Shown here in pieces: positions 41,507 to 54,400 of a stretch of 64,000 nucleotides of DNA. Every line of letters begins with the position of its first letter. Position 1 is the stretch's first letter. A model generated the notes under the pieces. It was not told the DNA's origin. It searched no databases and saw only the letters and a list, made by a program, of their open reading frames with translations. Where the stretch lies: positions 10,981,237-11,045,236 of the forward strand of contig CM022671.1 in the NCBI GenBank assembly GCA_012295275.1, given 5' to 3'. The stretch comes from Chrysomallon squamiferum (taxonomy: Eukaryota > Mollusca > Gastropoda > Neomphalida > Peltospiridae). The position numbers were made by a program, and so were the translations under genes.

Positions 41507-43071
41507 CATCATTATTATTATTTTAAATATAATGTCCAGCCGATGAGTTATAATCTTTCTCAAAACTGCTCTGTCATCAAGTCAATCAGGAGCCATCGCT
41601 CGCCCGTCTGGTGTAATGAATGGACTTCACGGCCGACTAGCCCAGCGAGAACATCGGGTCATAATGGAGAAGAGAAAAACGAAATTCAGTTGACTTTGAA
41701 ACAAATGGCTAAATCACATGAAACTAACGTAGCGAATATCCTTAATGAATCCCCGGAGCAACTATCGTTAGAGTTTACCGCATGGGGAAGTTTGCATCTT
41801 GTGCTCGATAATTCGTTTTCTGCATCACAACACGTTACCCAGTGGCATGTTTGTGATGCCATGGTTTAAGTGATGACATCGTTTTCAGTTTGAAGTTATT
41901 TCAGTGAAACTGTTTCAGCTTCTGGTGGAAATTAAATAGTTAGGATTCAGTGGCTGCTGTGTGTTTTTACGATTATATTTCTTCGAATGAATATAAAGGG
42001 TTTAGTTAGCGAAAAGTTTTGTTTGATTTTTCGTACCTTTTAGGATTTTGAAATATAAAGATTATAGCCAGAGGACAGGATTTAAATCTAATAATAAATT
42101 CTATTTATATATCGTATACACCTTAAGCACACAGGTTGCTGGATTTTTTAAATAGTGTTTTTAATAATTTTATTCATGGAATAAATTGTGTCGTATGCTA
42201 AAACATCAGAAAACTGCAAGATATCACCGTTACTGAACTTTTAGGATTCTGACAGACTAGGAAAATACAAATATTAACAACAACGATACCACCAACAAAA
42301 AAAACAATAACAACAACAACAACAGCAACAGCAGCAGCAGCAACAACAACAACAATAATAATTAATTAATTCAATACATACCTAATGCATATATAAATAT
42401 ATACGCATAAGTACGTACGTACATACAGACATACTAATTTACAAATATATATACACAAATATAAATATATACTTATATATACATACATCTTAAACACATA
42501 TACACACATTCAAACATACATACGTACACCTACATTAATAAATCACTTAGAAGATATTTGGTTTAAACTTTTTGTATTAGAAAGGATTTTATAAAATCTG
42601 TGGTTTATAAGTTATCGATATGACACGTCCCTCGCAGATTACTTCATTATTCTAATTTTAAAACAGCTACTTAGCTCTTCTAGCTAATGTCATAATTTTC
42701 TGCGGTTTATCGCAGATTAAGTTTCTGTTTTAGCTACGCCCTCTAATTTCCCTGGAATAAATCGCATAACAGCGGTGAATTTGTAATTATATTCAAAAGG
42801 GGACAAAGCAAGGTCAAACGTAAGTCCCGAAAATGACACACGAAAAAGCGCGTTATTAAATATTTTCGTTCACGTATAATTACTGATTATAATCATAAAC
42901 ATTATTAATTATGTAAAATAGTTTACAAGAGCATCGTGTGCTAGCGTTTGCTGACAGTTATGTGTGTGTGTGGACGTGTAAAATGTGTGTGTGTACGTAT
43001 GCGCATGTGTTAATATGTATGTGGGTATCTATAGGTATGCATGTATTATGTATTAATGCATGTATGCATAC

Positions 43072-43109
<38 letters not shown>

Positions 43110-44711
43110 TGTCTCTGTGTATATGTGTGTTTGTGAAAGACGATTAACTGAAATATACTTAAACTTGTGTCTGTGTATATGTGCGCGTGTTATATGGAAT
43201 GGAATGGAAAAAATTAACGTGCTAATTAGCAATAAAAGGCGGGCTTTCTGACAGGTCAGCGGGCGTGTCTGTCGCAGATCGTTTTTATAGTCAGTTTTTA
43301 TTTGAAACTGTTAACATTAGCCGCCGATGTTAAATGTTAATTGATTTAGCGTCTAACGACGAGACGGATAATGTTGTTATTGCTGTATTTTAGCAGATTA
43401 CACTCGGTATTTCAAAAAAATGGATTACTTGAAGAAGAAAATTAACTTTTAAAAAAATTAAGGGATTTGAACAAAAACCTTTGTTATTTTAAAATGAATA
43501 GCAGTAAATCCTACGACTTTAAATGAAAAGCCTACCATTATTTCTTTTCATTTCTATTTATTGCCAGTTTCGAACGTCTATATTGTAAAATGAAAATTGT
43601 ATTTGCGTTGTAACGTCAGTCACATTTAACATCAAACAGAATGGGAACACTTAAAGTAATGATATTGTCTACGTATTTTCCAATCATCTTAGTTTCATCA
43701 AACAAAGAAAATTACCTTCTGCACCAGATTGTGTAATGGACCCGAAGACAAACGACGAGTTTGTTCAAAACCGCGATTGTTCAATACTAATTAGCACAAC
43801 ACAATACTAATTAGCACTGTTGAATTAATATTACAAGATATGTTGTACTTCACTTAATGAGTTTATATTTCTACATATCTATCCTTACTGCTAGGTACTT
43901 TTTATTTAGTTCTGTTCTTTCTATAACTTTTACTTGTTTTTGTTGACCAATCAGAGATTTGTTAAGTAAATACAAATATATATATATAAGTTTTATCTTA
44001 TTCTAAGCGTTATAAAGTTAGAAAATATTTGTATAAATACTATCATTTTAGTTTTGTTATTAAGGAGATATTAACGCTGCAGGTAGAGGTTTTTTTTTTT
44101 TTCTTCTTCTTTATTTAGTTTCTTATTGTGATGAACTAGAAGACTGATAACGATGATGCTGATAGTTTGCATTATTTATATATTTATTTATTTGCAGCAT
44201 TAGACTATTTTTTTCTTAAAAGTTCATGAAATTATTTTTCCTTTCTTTTTCTACAGAAATCACTGACAAATCACGTGACTGGTTTACAGGGAAAAACGAG
44301 GGAGAGACAACTCAAGGGTTGCTGCCTGCTCTGTTAGAAAACAATCACGTGGATCTGCCAACGAATCAGCAACAAGTTAGCAAACGTCTGCTCGACTCTA
44401 TTCGATTCAGGGCTGGGATAGGACTGGGCAAGAGACTGTCGCTGCTGCAGGAGTTACAAAAGAATATTCAAACAACAGCTGACCTGATTGGGAAGTCAAA
44501 AAATAAAATAACCAACGATTTACTCAGCACTAAAGATATGTTTTCTAAAATAACGAGTAAATTCCCCGAAGAGAGCGGTGACTGGAGGGACATGTTTCCC
44601 AGCCGAAAGGTGCCCAAGAGCAAGGTTCGACCCAGCCTGCCTAAGGCGACGACATTGCAGAACCGCAAACATCTCCAGCCTGTCGTCTACTGGATTGGAA
44701 TCGGAAGATAA
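35278..44711 (+). CDS. Candidate secreted prohormone / neuropeptide precursor
   Basis: Two coding exons. The first is 35278-35350, inside an exon starting at 35268 after TTTTACAG, with donor GTAAGA. The second is 44257-44711, after TTTCTACAG, ending in TAA. The join is phase 1 and gives 175 residues. Residues 1-20 form a typical signal peptide ([20 protein letters not shown]). The rest has no cysteine, so linear peptides are expected. KR at 67-68 and GKR at 82-84 bracket [13 protein letters not shown], which would be a C-terminally amidated 13-mer. It is followed by the amphipathic [18 protein letters not shown] and then GK (103-104), a second possible amidation site of the kind that ends CRF/DH44 hormones. 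RK at 161-162 releases [11 protein letters not shown] before a terminal GR, a third possible amide. I do not recognise the family; a diverged CRF/DH44/egg-laying-hormone member is a weak alternative. The gene structure is convincing, the peptide products are inferred. Confidence 0.75.
35408..35474. repeat. Compound (TC)n / (CA)n microsatellite
   Basis: About 14 TC units and then about 16 CA units, starting 58 bp after the donor of the signal-peptide exon. They are intronic. Confidence 0.9.
35475..37082. other. Intronic stretch of the prohormone gene
   Basis: Degenerate CA and TA runs occur at 35480-35560 and 35930-36120. No further exon with phase-1 borders was recognised. Confidence 0.5.
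37083..37592. repeat. 36-bp minisatellite, 14 copies
   Basis: The unit is TTTTAGAAATCACAGCGCTA then CAAGCTGAACTAACTG. Most copies are 36 bp. Two copies lack ACTAA-type sequence (shortened units) and four carry an extra CT (ACTAACTCTG or ACTAACTCTC). The first copy (AATTACAGCGCTTCAAG) and the last are the most divergent, as expected for a growing array. It sits in the prohormone intron. Confidence 0.95.
37790..39735. repeat. Complex satellite: 42-bp core array with short-unit flanks
   Basis: From about 38060 to 39450 a 42-bp unit (CTCGTAAAGCTCGATACTCG then TATACCAGTGTAGTTTGTACAT) repeats about 33 times, with shortened units where internal pieces are missing. The flanks (37790-38050 and 39450-39735) are degenerate 9-12-bp units built on TCGTATAGCTC, with a 36-bp higher-order unit near 39600-39730. 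The 42-bp unit contains the same TCGTATA/GTAAAGCTCG pieces, so the core probably arose from the short repeat. Because 42 is divisible by 3, the minus strand stays open for up to 338 codons with 14-residue repeats ([14 protein letters not shown] or [14 protein letters not shown]). The frame shifts between two readings and nothing suggests translation. Confidence 0.9.
39966..40025. repeat. (AATTT)n microsatellite
   Basis: Twelve pentanucleotide units without interruption. Confidence 0.95.
40026..41439. other. Intronic stretch with simple repeats
   Basis: A CATA/CAAA degenerate run lies at about 40780-40850, a poly(A) run at 40556-40570 and two poly(T) runs at 41016-41056. No exon was recognised. 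Confidence 0.5.
41440..41523. repeat. (ATT)n microsatellite
   Basis: About 27 ATT units with one ATC interruption; it lies directly upstream of the less AT-rich open segment at 41540-41869. Confidence 0.95.
41540..41869 (+). other. Open, less AT-rich segment of unknown nature
   Basis: A GC-richer 330-bp segment inside the prohormone intron is open for about 110 codons to a TAA, with a varied residue composition ([47 protein letters not shown]). It follows the ATT run and a CCAG acceptor-like site. No family was recognised. It could be an alternative 3' exon, a nested gene or a fragment of a mobile element. The open frame upstream through the ATT run is not meaningful. Confidence 0.3.
41870..44256. 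other. Intronic stretch, 3' part
   Basis: It holds CAA/CAG units at about 42300-42360, degenerate TA/CA runs at 42375-42530 and a (TG)n at 43073-43108. No other exon was seen before the acceptor at 44255-44256. Confidence 0.5.
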
Positions 44712-45060
<349 letters not shown>

Positions 45061-46170
45061 TCAAGACTTTTTCCTTTTTATAACTAAACCTTAATAATAA
45101 TTTACACTGAAATACAATGAAAATCGACATATCATATTTCACTGGCATTTTATTCGACATTGGAGGCGCTGTTACATGTATTTTTTTGAATCGGATCTTT
45201 GGTGGTGGGGTTTCGGTATTTCTCCCAAGATAATCTTTGTGTGAATATTCTTGTTTACCGAATATCTCATAGATTCTTGAGTAAACAGTGAAAGAAAAGA
45301 TTAAATTAATCGTCTAATTTTAGTTACCCAAGAAATTTGTAACTTCATAATTGTAAATTAAAAACTCAGTTTCATCATAGTTTTATTGTCTTGAAAATAT
45401 ATGTTAATTATTGTATGATTTGAACATTCGCTGTATAAGCTCAGCTATAAAAAAATGATATAGATATAAGTTATTATATATATATTTTTTAAATGGAAAC
45501 AGAAAAAAATGGTTCGAAACAAGCTATTATATTCACCTAAGCGGTTTCTTATTTCACATAACCATATAAAAAGAAGAAGAAGAAAAAAACTCCACCAAAA
45601 ACAACCAGAAAGCACAACAAAATGCCATAGAAAACAAAATAAAAAAACTGTTTGTAATGAATTCAGAACATGTAAAAAGGTTTTACGAATATGTATTAAA
45701 TGATATAGAATATTGAAAACAATAAAATCGTATTATGTTTTACTGTCAGTAAGTTTATATTTGCTTGTTTGAAAATGTCAAGTGTATAAATATATAAAAA
45801 ATAAATAACGTTTGCTAAACAGAACAGTTACTTGTTATTTTTACTAGTGGTGCAGCATGCGCAGCCTCCTCCTCTTCATCTGCTGCTACTACTAATGTGT
45901 TGTTGTTGTTGTTGTTTCTGTTATTATATTTTTGGTGGTGTTGTTATTAATATTATATGATAATTTACAAAATGAATAATGAACTCTTCCAATCGAAACC
46001 AGATGAATAACAAAGTACTGTGCAAATCAGAGAAACACAAAACCATTTCAAATCCATACGTAACTTCAACTAACTAGCTGACTAACAATTACTGTATATT
46101 TAAACTATCAAAGATAATTTATTTAGACATCTGTAATTAAAAAACAACATCAAAAACAACAAGAGCAACC
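45061..46170. other. Intergenic non-coding stretch
   Basis: AT-rich, with no exon recognised. Short AAG and GTT runs occur. Confidence 0.5.

Positions 46171-46231
<61 letters not shown>
46171..46231. repeat. (AAT)n microsatellite
   Basis: About 20 AAT units. Confidence 0.95.
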
Positions 46232-46609
46232 GCAATCATAGACACTATTTCACGCAGTACGTGATTTCCATTAAACAAGATGACCGAGGTGCTGATTACA
46301 CGGACAGTTATTCAGAATTACAAATTATCGGTTCTGACTTAAGATAAAGTCATATTAATCGGTGTTATCTGTTTTTGAAAAATAAAAATTTGGAAAGATG
46401 TTCAAGCATGCTGTTTCTTGTATATATATATATATATATAGTATATATGTAAGTTCTGAAGCTTTCAGTACACAACATAAATGTAAATGCTATGTTCCTA
46501 CTGAAAAATATCAGTATGTGAAATAAAATAATAAAATTACAATATCCGTTCCTGAAATGGCCAACATAACTATAGACAGCCAGAAAGACAGACAGATAAA
46601 AACATAGAT

Positions 46610-46706
46610 TATATTATGGATAGATAGATAGATACATTCATACAAATATACATTTATACATATACATACATACATATATACATATATACATACATACATA
46701 CATACA

Positions 46707-46740
<34 letters not shown>

Positions 46741-46760
46741 CATATATATAGATAGATAGA
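46610..46760. repeat. GATA / (CATA)n tetranucleotide cluster
   Basis: GATA units, then about 12 uninterrupted CATA units (46687-46735), then GATA units again; the reading frames across it are artefacts. Confidence 0.9.
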
Positions 46761-47339
46761 TACACAGATTATAGAGATACATTAACAGGTAGACAGAGAG
46801 AGAAAGAGAGACAGACAGGTAGACAGATAGATAAGCAGACAGGTAGTGTAAGTGTATACATGAATACATACAAATATTTGCAAATGCATACACGTATGCA
46901 CCGGTATTTATACATACGTGCGTAGAAATATAAATGTATTTGAAAAATAAAAGATTAGTTAGCTTCACGACCAAATATTTGATATCTTATTCATTATGAA
47001 CTAGTATGTCACGTCACGCCACTGGGATACAGTGATAGTCTATTAATCTGATGCACTGAGCTTGTGAAAACAATGTTTGACTGTAGAGAATACCTTAAGG
47101 AAATGTACAGCAAAGTCTGCGACCTACTAGGTGGTATTAAATTACTCTCAAACGGCTTCAGATTACTTACATTTCACATTATAACAAGTGTACGTAGAAT
47201 CCTGTTGTAAACGAATACAAACGAAATAATATTGATTCGAGATGTTTTAACTAAAAGACAAATACAAACGGAAAGATGGGTCTTTCTGTGTCAACTCACC
47301 CATCTTAGATTTACTGACAGGTCGAATTCACGTTAAAAA

Positions 47340-47640
47340 AAAAAAAGTCAAAAGGCTACCACAATTTAGTTGCGCCTATCAAGGAAATAATAAGAGATTT
47401 AGAATTCCTATTAAGTAAGCTTTCCAGTGACATCAATTTTATTAAAACTGAGCTACTGATTCCAAGATGCCCATTTATTGACAAAAGGCCAAAATTTGTG
47501 TCCCATATCTCCAAAAGTACTGCCCCGATTGAACTAATATTTAAGTGTACTACCAGTTTCAGCAAAATCTAAGATAGTGAGCTCAAAATTTTACTTTTTG
47601 AGGGTGTGATGATTTTACATGGAATGGTCCAATTATCTAC
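47340..47640. other. Possible repeat relic
   Basis: A segment of moderate complexity. The minus strand is open for 69 codons (KLVVHLNISSIGAVLLEIWD), without a start context or splice sites. Its style (CCCATATCTCCAAAAGTACTG) is unlike the surrounding AT-rich DNA and suggests a fragment of an interspersed repeat. No homology is claimed. Confidence 0.2.
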
Positions 47641-49170
47641 ATCGTTTTGGGGATTTATATATTTTTCACCGGGAAGATAAATATTAAAGTTGCAATCATA
47701 CCTTCAAAGATATTTAAAAAAAAAAAAAATTTGTGCGTGAAATTTATTCTTTCTAATTTACTAAATTATCTTTCATAAGGTTAAAAAAAGCTATAACTTA
47801 CAGAACAGTTGATGAATGTACTTATTATGGTAATATAATAATTGAATTTTCAACATCTCTCTCATTCTCTCACTCACAAACACAAACACACACAGGCACA
47901 CGCACGCACGCACACACACACATACACAGGCACAAACACAAACACAAACTCAGACAAAAACGCAGGCGCGTATATTCGGCTGCATACACATCCAGTATTT
48001 TTGTTACATTTTTGTTTCTCGGTTTTGTTGATCTTAACAAAAGAATTGTCGAGAAAATGCATCTATTACCTCAACTAATACAACGCGTCTAAACTCAAAC
48101 GAGGCAATTCAGTGGACACAGCTGTCAGTAGGTAGTTCATTGTAATTTGAAATTACACTAGCAAGAAGTGGAAACATCTCAAAGGTTTCTGAAACCTTAT
48201 GAAATAATAACTCCTCTGAAACCTCTGGGGTTATGATGACACTGCCGTTTTTATAATTCAGTATGAAATTAGTAGATTATTGTCTTGAAATGATCTATCA
48301 TCTTGTGTAAATTTATGTGGGATGTCAGTATTTGTTTTTCGTAGTGTCTCTGGTTCGGTAGCCATTTAAGAGTAAGAAAAATTCTTGATAGAAGTTAATT
48401 CATTTGCGTTCGTTCACATAACGACGAATCCCATGACCAATTTACAAAACTGACTAGTATCTTAATAATAGACATACAATGGCTGATCTTTCCTTTGTGA
48501 CCGTTTTAACAGAAAAGTATTGGAAGATATTTGATAAGTAAATTCATCAAAATGCTGTGTAAAATATAGCTTATATTACAGTTAAAGTGTAAACAAATAC
48601 ATTTTATTCAGTTCATAAGCTTTATAACCCCAAACTAATCCATTTTCAATAAGATATTACGAATTTATTCTAACATGTTTTATCAAAAATTATCTGAGGA
48701 GCATTTGTTTAGATTATATTTACTTTGGGCTATGGTAGACGTTTCTTGTCTCCAAGCATCACAATTTATCAGTTCAGATTAATGCTGTCATCAACACGAT
48801 GGTAAATTTCAAAATTTTAGAATGCATCTAACCATCATACAAAGTGTTCTGGCCTCTGTGACGTGAACATTATAAGATTACAGCTGTTTTAGCGCGCTGT
48901 GAGACTGGAACTGTCGTTCTGGGAAGTCTCGAGAGAGTTTCAGTCTTCCTAATGACGATGCAAAAAGGATGAAATTGTCTTTTGTCGTACTCACATCAGT
49001 CATACTTACTAAACACACCGAGTTAGCAGAATGACCTAACTCAGTGTGCGCACACATACAAACATACACACACTTACATATATATATACAGACACACGCA
49101 CTCACAAACACTCATATATACATGCACACACACAATATATATATATATATATATATACATACACCACCAC
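47641..49170. other. Intergenic non-coding stretch
   Basis: CA-rich degenerate runs occur at 47875-47960 and 49040-49135 and a TA run at 49135-49158. No gene is supported. Confidence 0.5.
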
Positions 49171-49179
49171 ACAAACACA

Positions 49180-49256
49180 CATACATACATACAATACATA
49201 CATACATACATACATACATACATACATACATACATACATACATACATACATGCATA
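49180..49256. repeat. (CATA)n microsatellite
   Basis: About 17 CATA units with one AATA-type interruption. Confidence 0.9.
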
Positions 49257-49899
49257 CTTACATACGTACATAGATATTTACTGCGAATTCTTACTAATAC
49301 AACAGGAAAACACTGAGAGCGATATCCTCCATAATTATCTACAAAGTATGACCAAAAAAATATATGTATGTTAGATTCATAAATCAGGACTTTTTATCGA
49401 TTCTAATTTCTAAAACAGAACTTTAAATCATTTTCAGATTAATAATCAAATCATTCATAAACATAAAATAAATACTTACTTATGTCATACTGACAGTTCC
49501 TTGTTAATTCGGAGATAAAAATTGATATTGTGTGAAATGGTTTTGCTGAAGCTTAAAACAAATTTCAGTGAATTGCATTTATTACTTTAGTTAGCAGATT
49601 TAAAATGTATCTATCTATATCCATATATAATAAAATGAAATGAAACAAATAAAAGAAAGAAAAAAGAAAGAAACCAAGGAAAACATGCGTAGAGAGTGGC
49701 GTTACATTATGAAATACGTTGTTGACTAGAAGAACACGGTTGTTGACGTCATCGTGTTGATTCACAGACTCCTGAGAAACAAATCGCAGACACACGACTA
49801 ATAACTGTCTAGCGATGATCTGCAGGCTTAACTCTTTGACAATGAAAATTCATAGACAATGCCATCACGTTCTCATATTGCAAATATGTTCACCTACTA

Positions 49900-49901
<2 letters not shown>

Positions 49902-49961
<60 letters not shown>
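49902..49961. repeat. (TC)n microsatellite
   Basis: About 30 TC units in intergenic DNA. Confidence 0.95.
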
Positions 49962-49963
<2 letters not shown>

Positions 49964-51418
49964 CTAAGTATTTATAAATCAGTTTACTTAAATAAATAGC
50001 TATTTATCTTCTACATAGAGTATATCTACTTAAGTTATTTGTCAGCACTTTCTCCAAGTTAACAACAAATGCTATGACGTTTCGTTATTATCTATATCCT
50101 TCTTTATGGGTTTCTTTTCTTCTTTCATTTATTCATTCTTTTTCTTTCTTTCTTTCCTTTTTATGTACTGGCTGCAATTCTTCGACGTTTGTCTGATTAA
50201 GAATGGGATCCAGATAACCCATCTGCAGAATATTGTCAACGATATGCATTTATTTTTTTAATACTGTCTCTACAAATCAATCAACAATGAAATGACTTAT
50301 TATGAAATAAATAAGCAAGTATGTATGTATTTTTCTAGGTCTAACAAAGATTTTTTAACAATGATTTGATGATTAATGTCAGTTATAAATCCAGAACGTG
50401 AATTAAAGGTCAGGCAGAGAAAATAGAAAAACATAACAGCAGTCTCTCTCTCAATACAAACATAAATAAATACATATCTCTTGAGTTTAACATTTTATTT
50501 TCATTAGGTACGTGAAAACAACATTGCCCACACGGTATTACAAATATTAATCATTTAAAAATATGCTTATTTACATACCTGAATACCTGTATTGTCTGAG
50601 ATTAATCCAGATACGAAGGTTTCAACAAGAAATAATGCGGTAATTAAAGACACTAGTTTCATTACAATGTTCGTTCGGGGGCAAAGCTGGATCAAAACTC
50701 CTTGGTGTGTGGAAAATAATTATTATAATAATTATCAGTTCACAACTGCAACCCAAATTTAAATTAACATGATGTTTAAATTTTATAAATTTTGTTAAAA
50801 TATCAGTTCTGAGAAATGATGAAAATAAAAAATAAAAATTAATAATAATGGATAAAAGAAATAAAAATGGTCTTGAAATATATAACAGAATTAGGAAGCG
50901 ATGGATGGTTGTTATTAATGTGAAAACACGCGCACATACACATACGCACACGTTTAAAGTCACTACTTTTCACCTGATTAATCCTTTTAAACAAGATTGC
51001 AGTAGCACGATGACAGTTATAATTTTCCTCTATTTATTTTTAGCTAATTTACTTCTGGTGAAGAACTTTTAAAAATAAAAGAAACTGTAAATAATTTATA
51101 TAATATTATTATGGAAAAGAAAATGTGGTTTGAAAATTACCTTTACATATGTTTGAAAGGCGTTGCTTATTAACTTGTGGCATTAAAACAAAGCAAAACA
51201 TCAGATTATTTTATTTCTTTATTAATTATATAGAGGGCTTCTGACATAATGAAATGTGAATTATTTACAATAACTCTGCATCAGAAGAAATCACAATAAT
51301 AAAAGAAAAAATAGTGTGAAGATACGACCAAAAGCTAGGTGCGCTAATAATTTAGGAACGTTCATACAACAGATAAAACATATTTATTATGCAGTTTATG
51401 CTTATCATTATATTTTAG
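49962..51418. other. Upstream region of USP30
   Basis: AT-rich and without a recognisable promoter. Any USP30 5' UTR exon should lie here, but none could be identified from sequence. Confidence 0.4.
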
Positions 51419-51420
51419 AA

Positions 51421-54400
51421 ATGTTATGGAAATCACTTATGTTTCCGAAACAGCTGGCATTAATCGGAGGAGCTGCTGCTGCCGTTGCAGCGGGATTTTA
51501 TGTCTTTTTTGGGCCCAGCGATAAAGGAAAATCAAAAAGGAAAGGTAATAATATTACGTGTATGGCAAATTTATATGTTGTCGTTATACATCGAATAATC
51601 GGAATTTATTGTACACCAGGAAATAGAAACAAAAGTTAACAAGATTTTTGTATCGATCCCTTTACTTTGATTATGTTTTGAAATTTGTCAGGTAAAATTA
51701 TTAAGAAAACATTCTTTTAGTTAAAAAGGGTTACAATTTCCCATGGTCTGCATAATTTATAGATGACATGTTTCAAGACACGTAGGTATCGTACAACTGA
51801 ACTGTGACTGCTCCTGTGAGTGTGTGTAACCAAAGGCAGTTTGATAAATCAATCGTATGATTCAAGAAAAGGTATCCGCGTACATGTAAAAGGTTATCTG
51901 TCCCGAATTGAAATATCCGTGATAGTTATGCTTGAGTATCATTGTTCTAACTTAATACATTTTTATGTTAATATATTCATATTGATTCTCTGTGACGTCT
52001 GGGACGTTTGTGCCATTTGCTAGGCGACACTGCTGAATTATATACTGTATTATTATTAATAATAATATATACACATACACACGCACATGCATGTAACAGT
52101 TAATGTGTTTGCAACAAAATAAACTATTTATTTATTGTTATTGTTTATTATTTATTTATTTATTTTAATACAAATTATATATTTTCATATTAGCAAATTG
52201 TCAAATTATTTGAAATAAAAACACTTGGAAGCAGTACAGCTTACAAAATTGACACAAACTACAATATTTAAAAAAAAAGTAAAAAAAGAAAAGAAATTAG
52301 AAATCTTTGGTTTCTTTTGTTAATAGTCACAACACCACAACTTATTGGTTTTACTAAAACTTTAGTACTAAAAGATAAATTTCTTTAAAACTTTGTCTCT
52401 TTTTATACTTTAGCTGTTTGCCCTGGACTGGAAAATCTTGGAAACACTTGTTTTCTTAATGTTGTGCTGCAGTCACTGGCTGCTTGTCCAGCAGTTGTGC
52501 TTTGGCTTGGCAAGTTCATCTCACATGGAGCAGTTCTTGGAGGTTCAGCAGCACAGGACTACTTGGCAGAAACTATTTACAAAGTACTTAAAGGTAGTGC
52601 TTTTTCCTTCTTACGTCATTATATGTGCTTTTATTGATATCTATGTATGGTTTTCTAATTCTTTAATTTTTAACAAAAAAATTAAATTTATTTGTTTTGC
52701 AAGTACTGAAGTAGGTTCTATAAAATATTTTATTTTTATATTTTTTTGGTTTGTAAATTATTTGCATTTACTTTTAGTTTTGAACAACAACAATGATGAT
52801 GATGATGCTTATGATCCTTACAGTCCCATAGCTGTAATTACAGCATTGCGATCTCGTCGGTGGGTGATTTCAGCAGAAGAGCAGGTTTGTGATCTTCTTC
52901 TTTACCTCTTCCACATGTTGTTTATTCAGTTTACACAAGCATTGAGCTTTGTCATCACTAAATATCATGTTAGAGTATTTCAGTGTACAAGTAACAGTAT
53001 ACATCATTGTAGTATTGTGACGTACAAGTATGTTCTGTATGTGCTTCACAGTGGTGTTCACTGTTTACAGGATGCTCATGAGTTGTTCCAGGTTCTCACT
53101 CAGACTCTGGATGAGGAAACCTGCAGATACCCTAGTGTAGTCTCCCTCTTTGATGTGAAAGCTCTACAAGTACGTTGTGTTTCTTTTGTTCTTTTTAGTC
53201 TTTGTAATAATGTATAGTGGTGCTTTGAATTTAGTTGTGATATTTATGGTGTTATTTGATTATATTTAGGTTTTTAAACAGTTTGTGAAATGAAATTAAA
53301 CTAAAATTTTAAGAGATATATATGTGTTTATTGTGTATAAGTGTTTGAATGGGTATATGAATGTGTATGTGTGTGTATGTAAATGTGTGTATGTGTATGT
53401 ATGTTTACAAATCTAACTTTAAATATATAAAGTATAAGTATTAAATAATTTTTGATGTGAATATAATTAGAACAAATTGAGTATTTCTAAGATAAACATT
53501 TCTTTACTGTGTGTGAATGTGTCTGTGTATTGACTTCAGAATCCAGTGAACAAGTACCAGCCAGAGAGGGTTGCAGTGACGCGGTCGCGCAGTCTGCTGC
53601 CGGTGTTGCCGCAGCGAGACATGGAGCACCCATTCCGCGGCCTGCTCGCCAGCCAGCTCGACTGTCAGCAGTGCGGCTTCCACTACCCAGTCAAGTACGA
53701 CCTCTTCGACAGCCTCTCTCTCAGTCTGCCAAAAGGATTCTGGGTAAATATTACCTCTGGTTCTGTGATAATTCAGCTTACAAGTGAATTTATGAATAGA
53801 CAACAAGCAAATGCATTTAGACTATTTAATAGGTTATCTCAGTAAAGTGATGAGATTGCTTATAACCATAATATGGTAGAACAGGTTAGAACCTCAGTGT
53901 TATATTTAGTGGTGAACAGTTGTGTGAAACATGTTGTTTTCACGTATTACTCATGTGGACATAAACGTTGAGTGCTCAGGCATCGTGGTTACACTGTGGA
54001 CACACACACTGTATTTATGTGCAGGTTACAACAAATTTGATTTTTCAGGGTTCTCTGAGCATTGATCAGTTGTTGCGTCAGTTCATCTGTCCAGAAATCA
54101 TAGAGAGTGTCAGCTGTCCAGAGTGTGTGAAGAAACACAAGACAAAAACACAGGACCAACCCCGGTCAATGTTCAGAAAAAAACTCACCCTGGGAAAAGT
54201 GAGTCATTTTGTGGTCATATCTGAGAAGTGCAACAAGAGTAAAGATTTGTGTAAATAAATGTTTGTACAACAGAAACTGTCAGTAAAACATTAATTTTAA
54301 TAAATCAGTTATGAAATATGAATATTAAGTGTGAATATGATTTACAATAAAAACATTTGATACTAGAGAAAGAGTATATATCATCAGTAAACATTGAAGA

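Noticed and set aside
41303-41539. N-terminal half of the 188-codon frame reaching 41869
   Set aside because: It is poly-Tyr from the ATT run; only the part after 41540 has coding-like composition.
45509-45703. 64-codon basic frame (KRRRRKKLHQKQPES)
   Set aside because: Low-complexity AAG/AAC-rich DNA with no splice sites or homology.
52438-53217. 259-codon frame overlapping USP30 exons 2-4
   Set aside because: It reads through introns in a frame other than that of USP30; the spliced USP30 frame matches the family at every exon.
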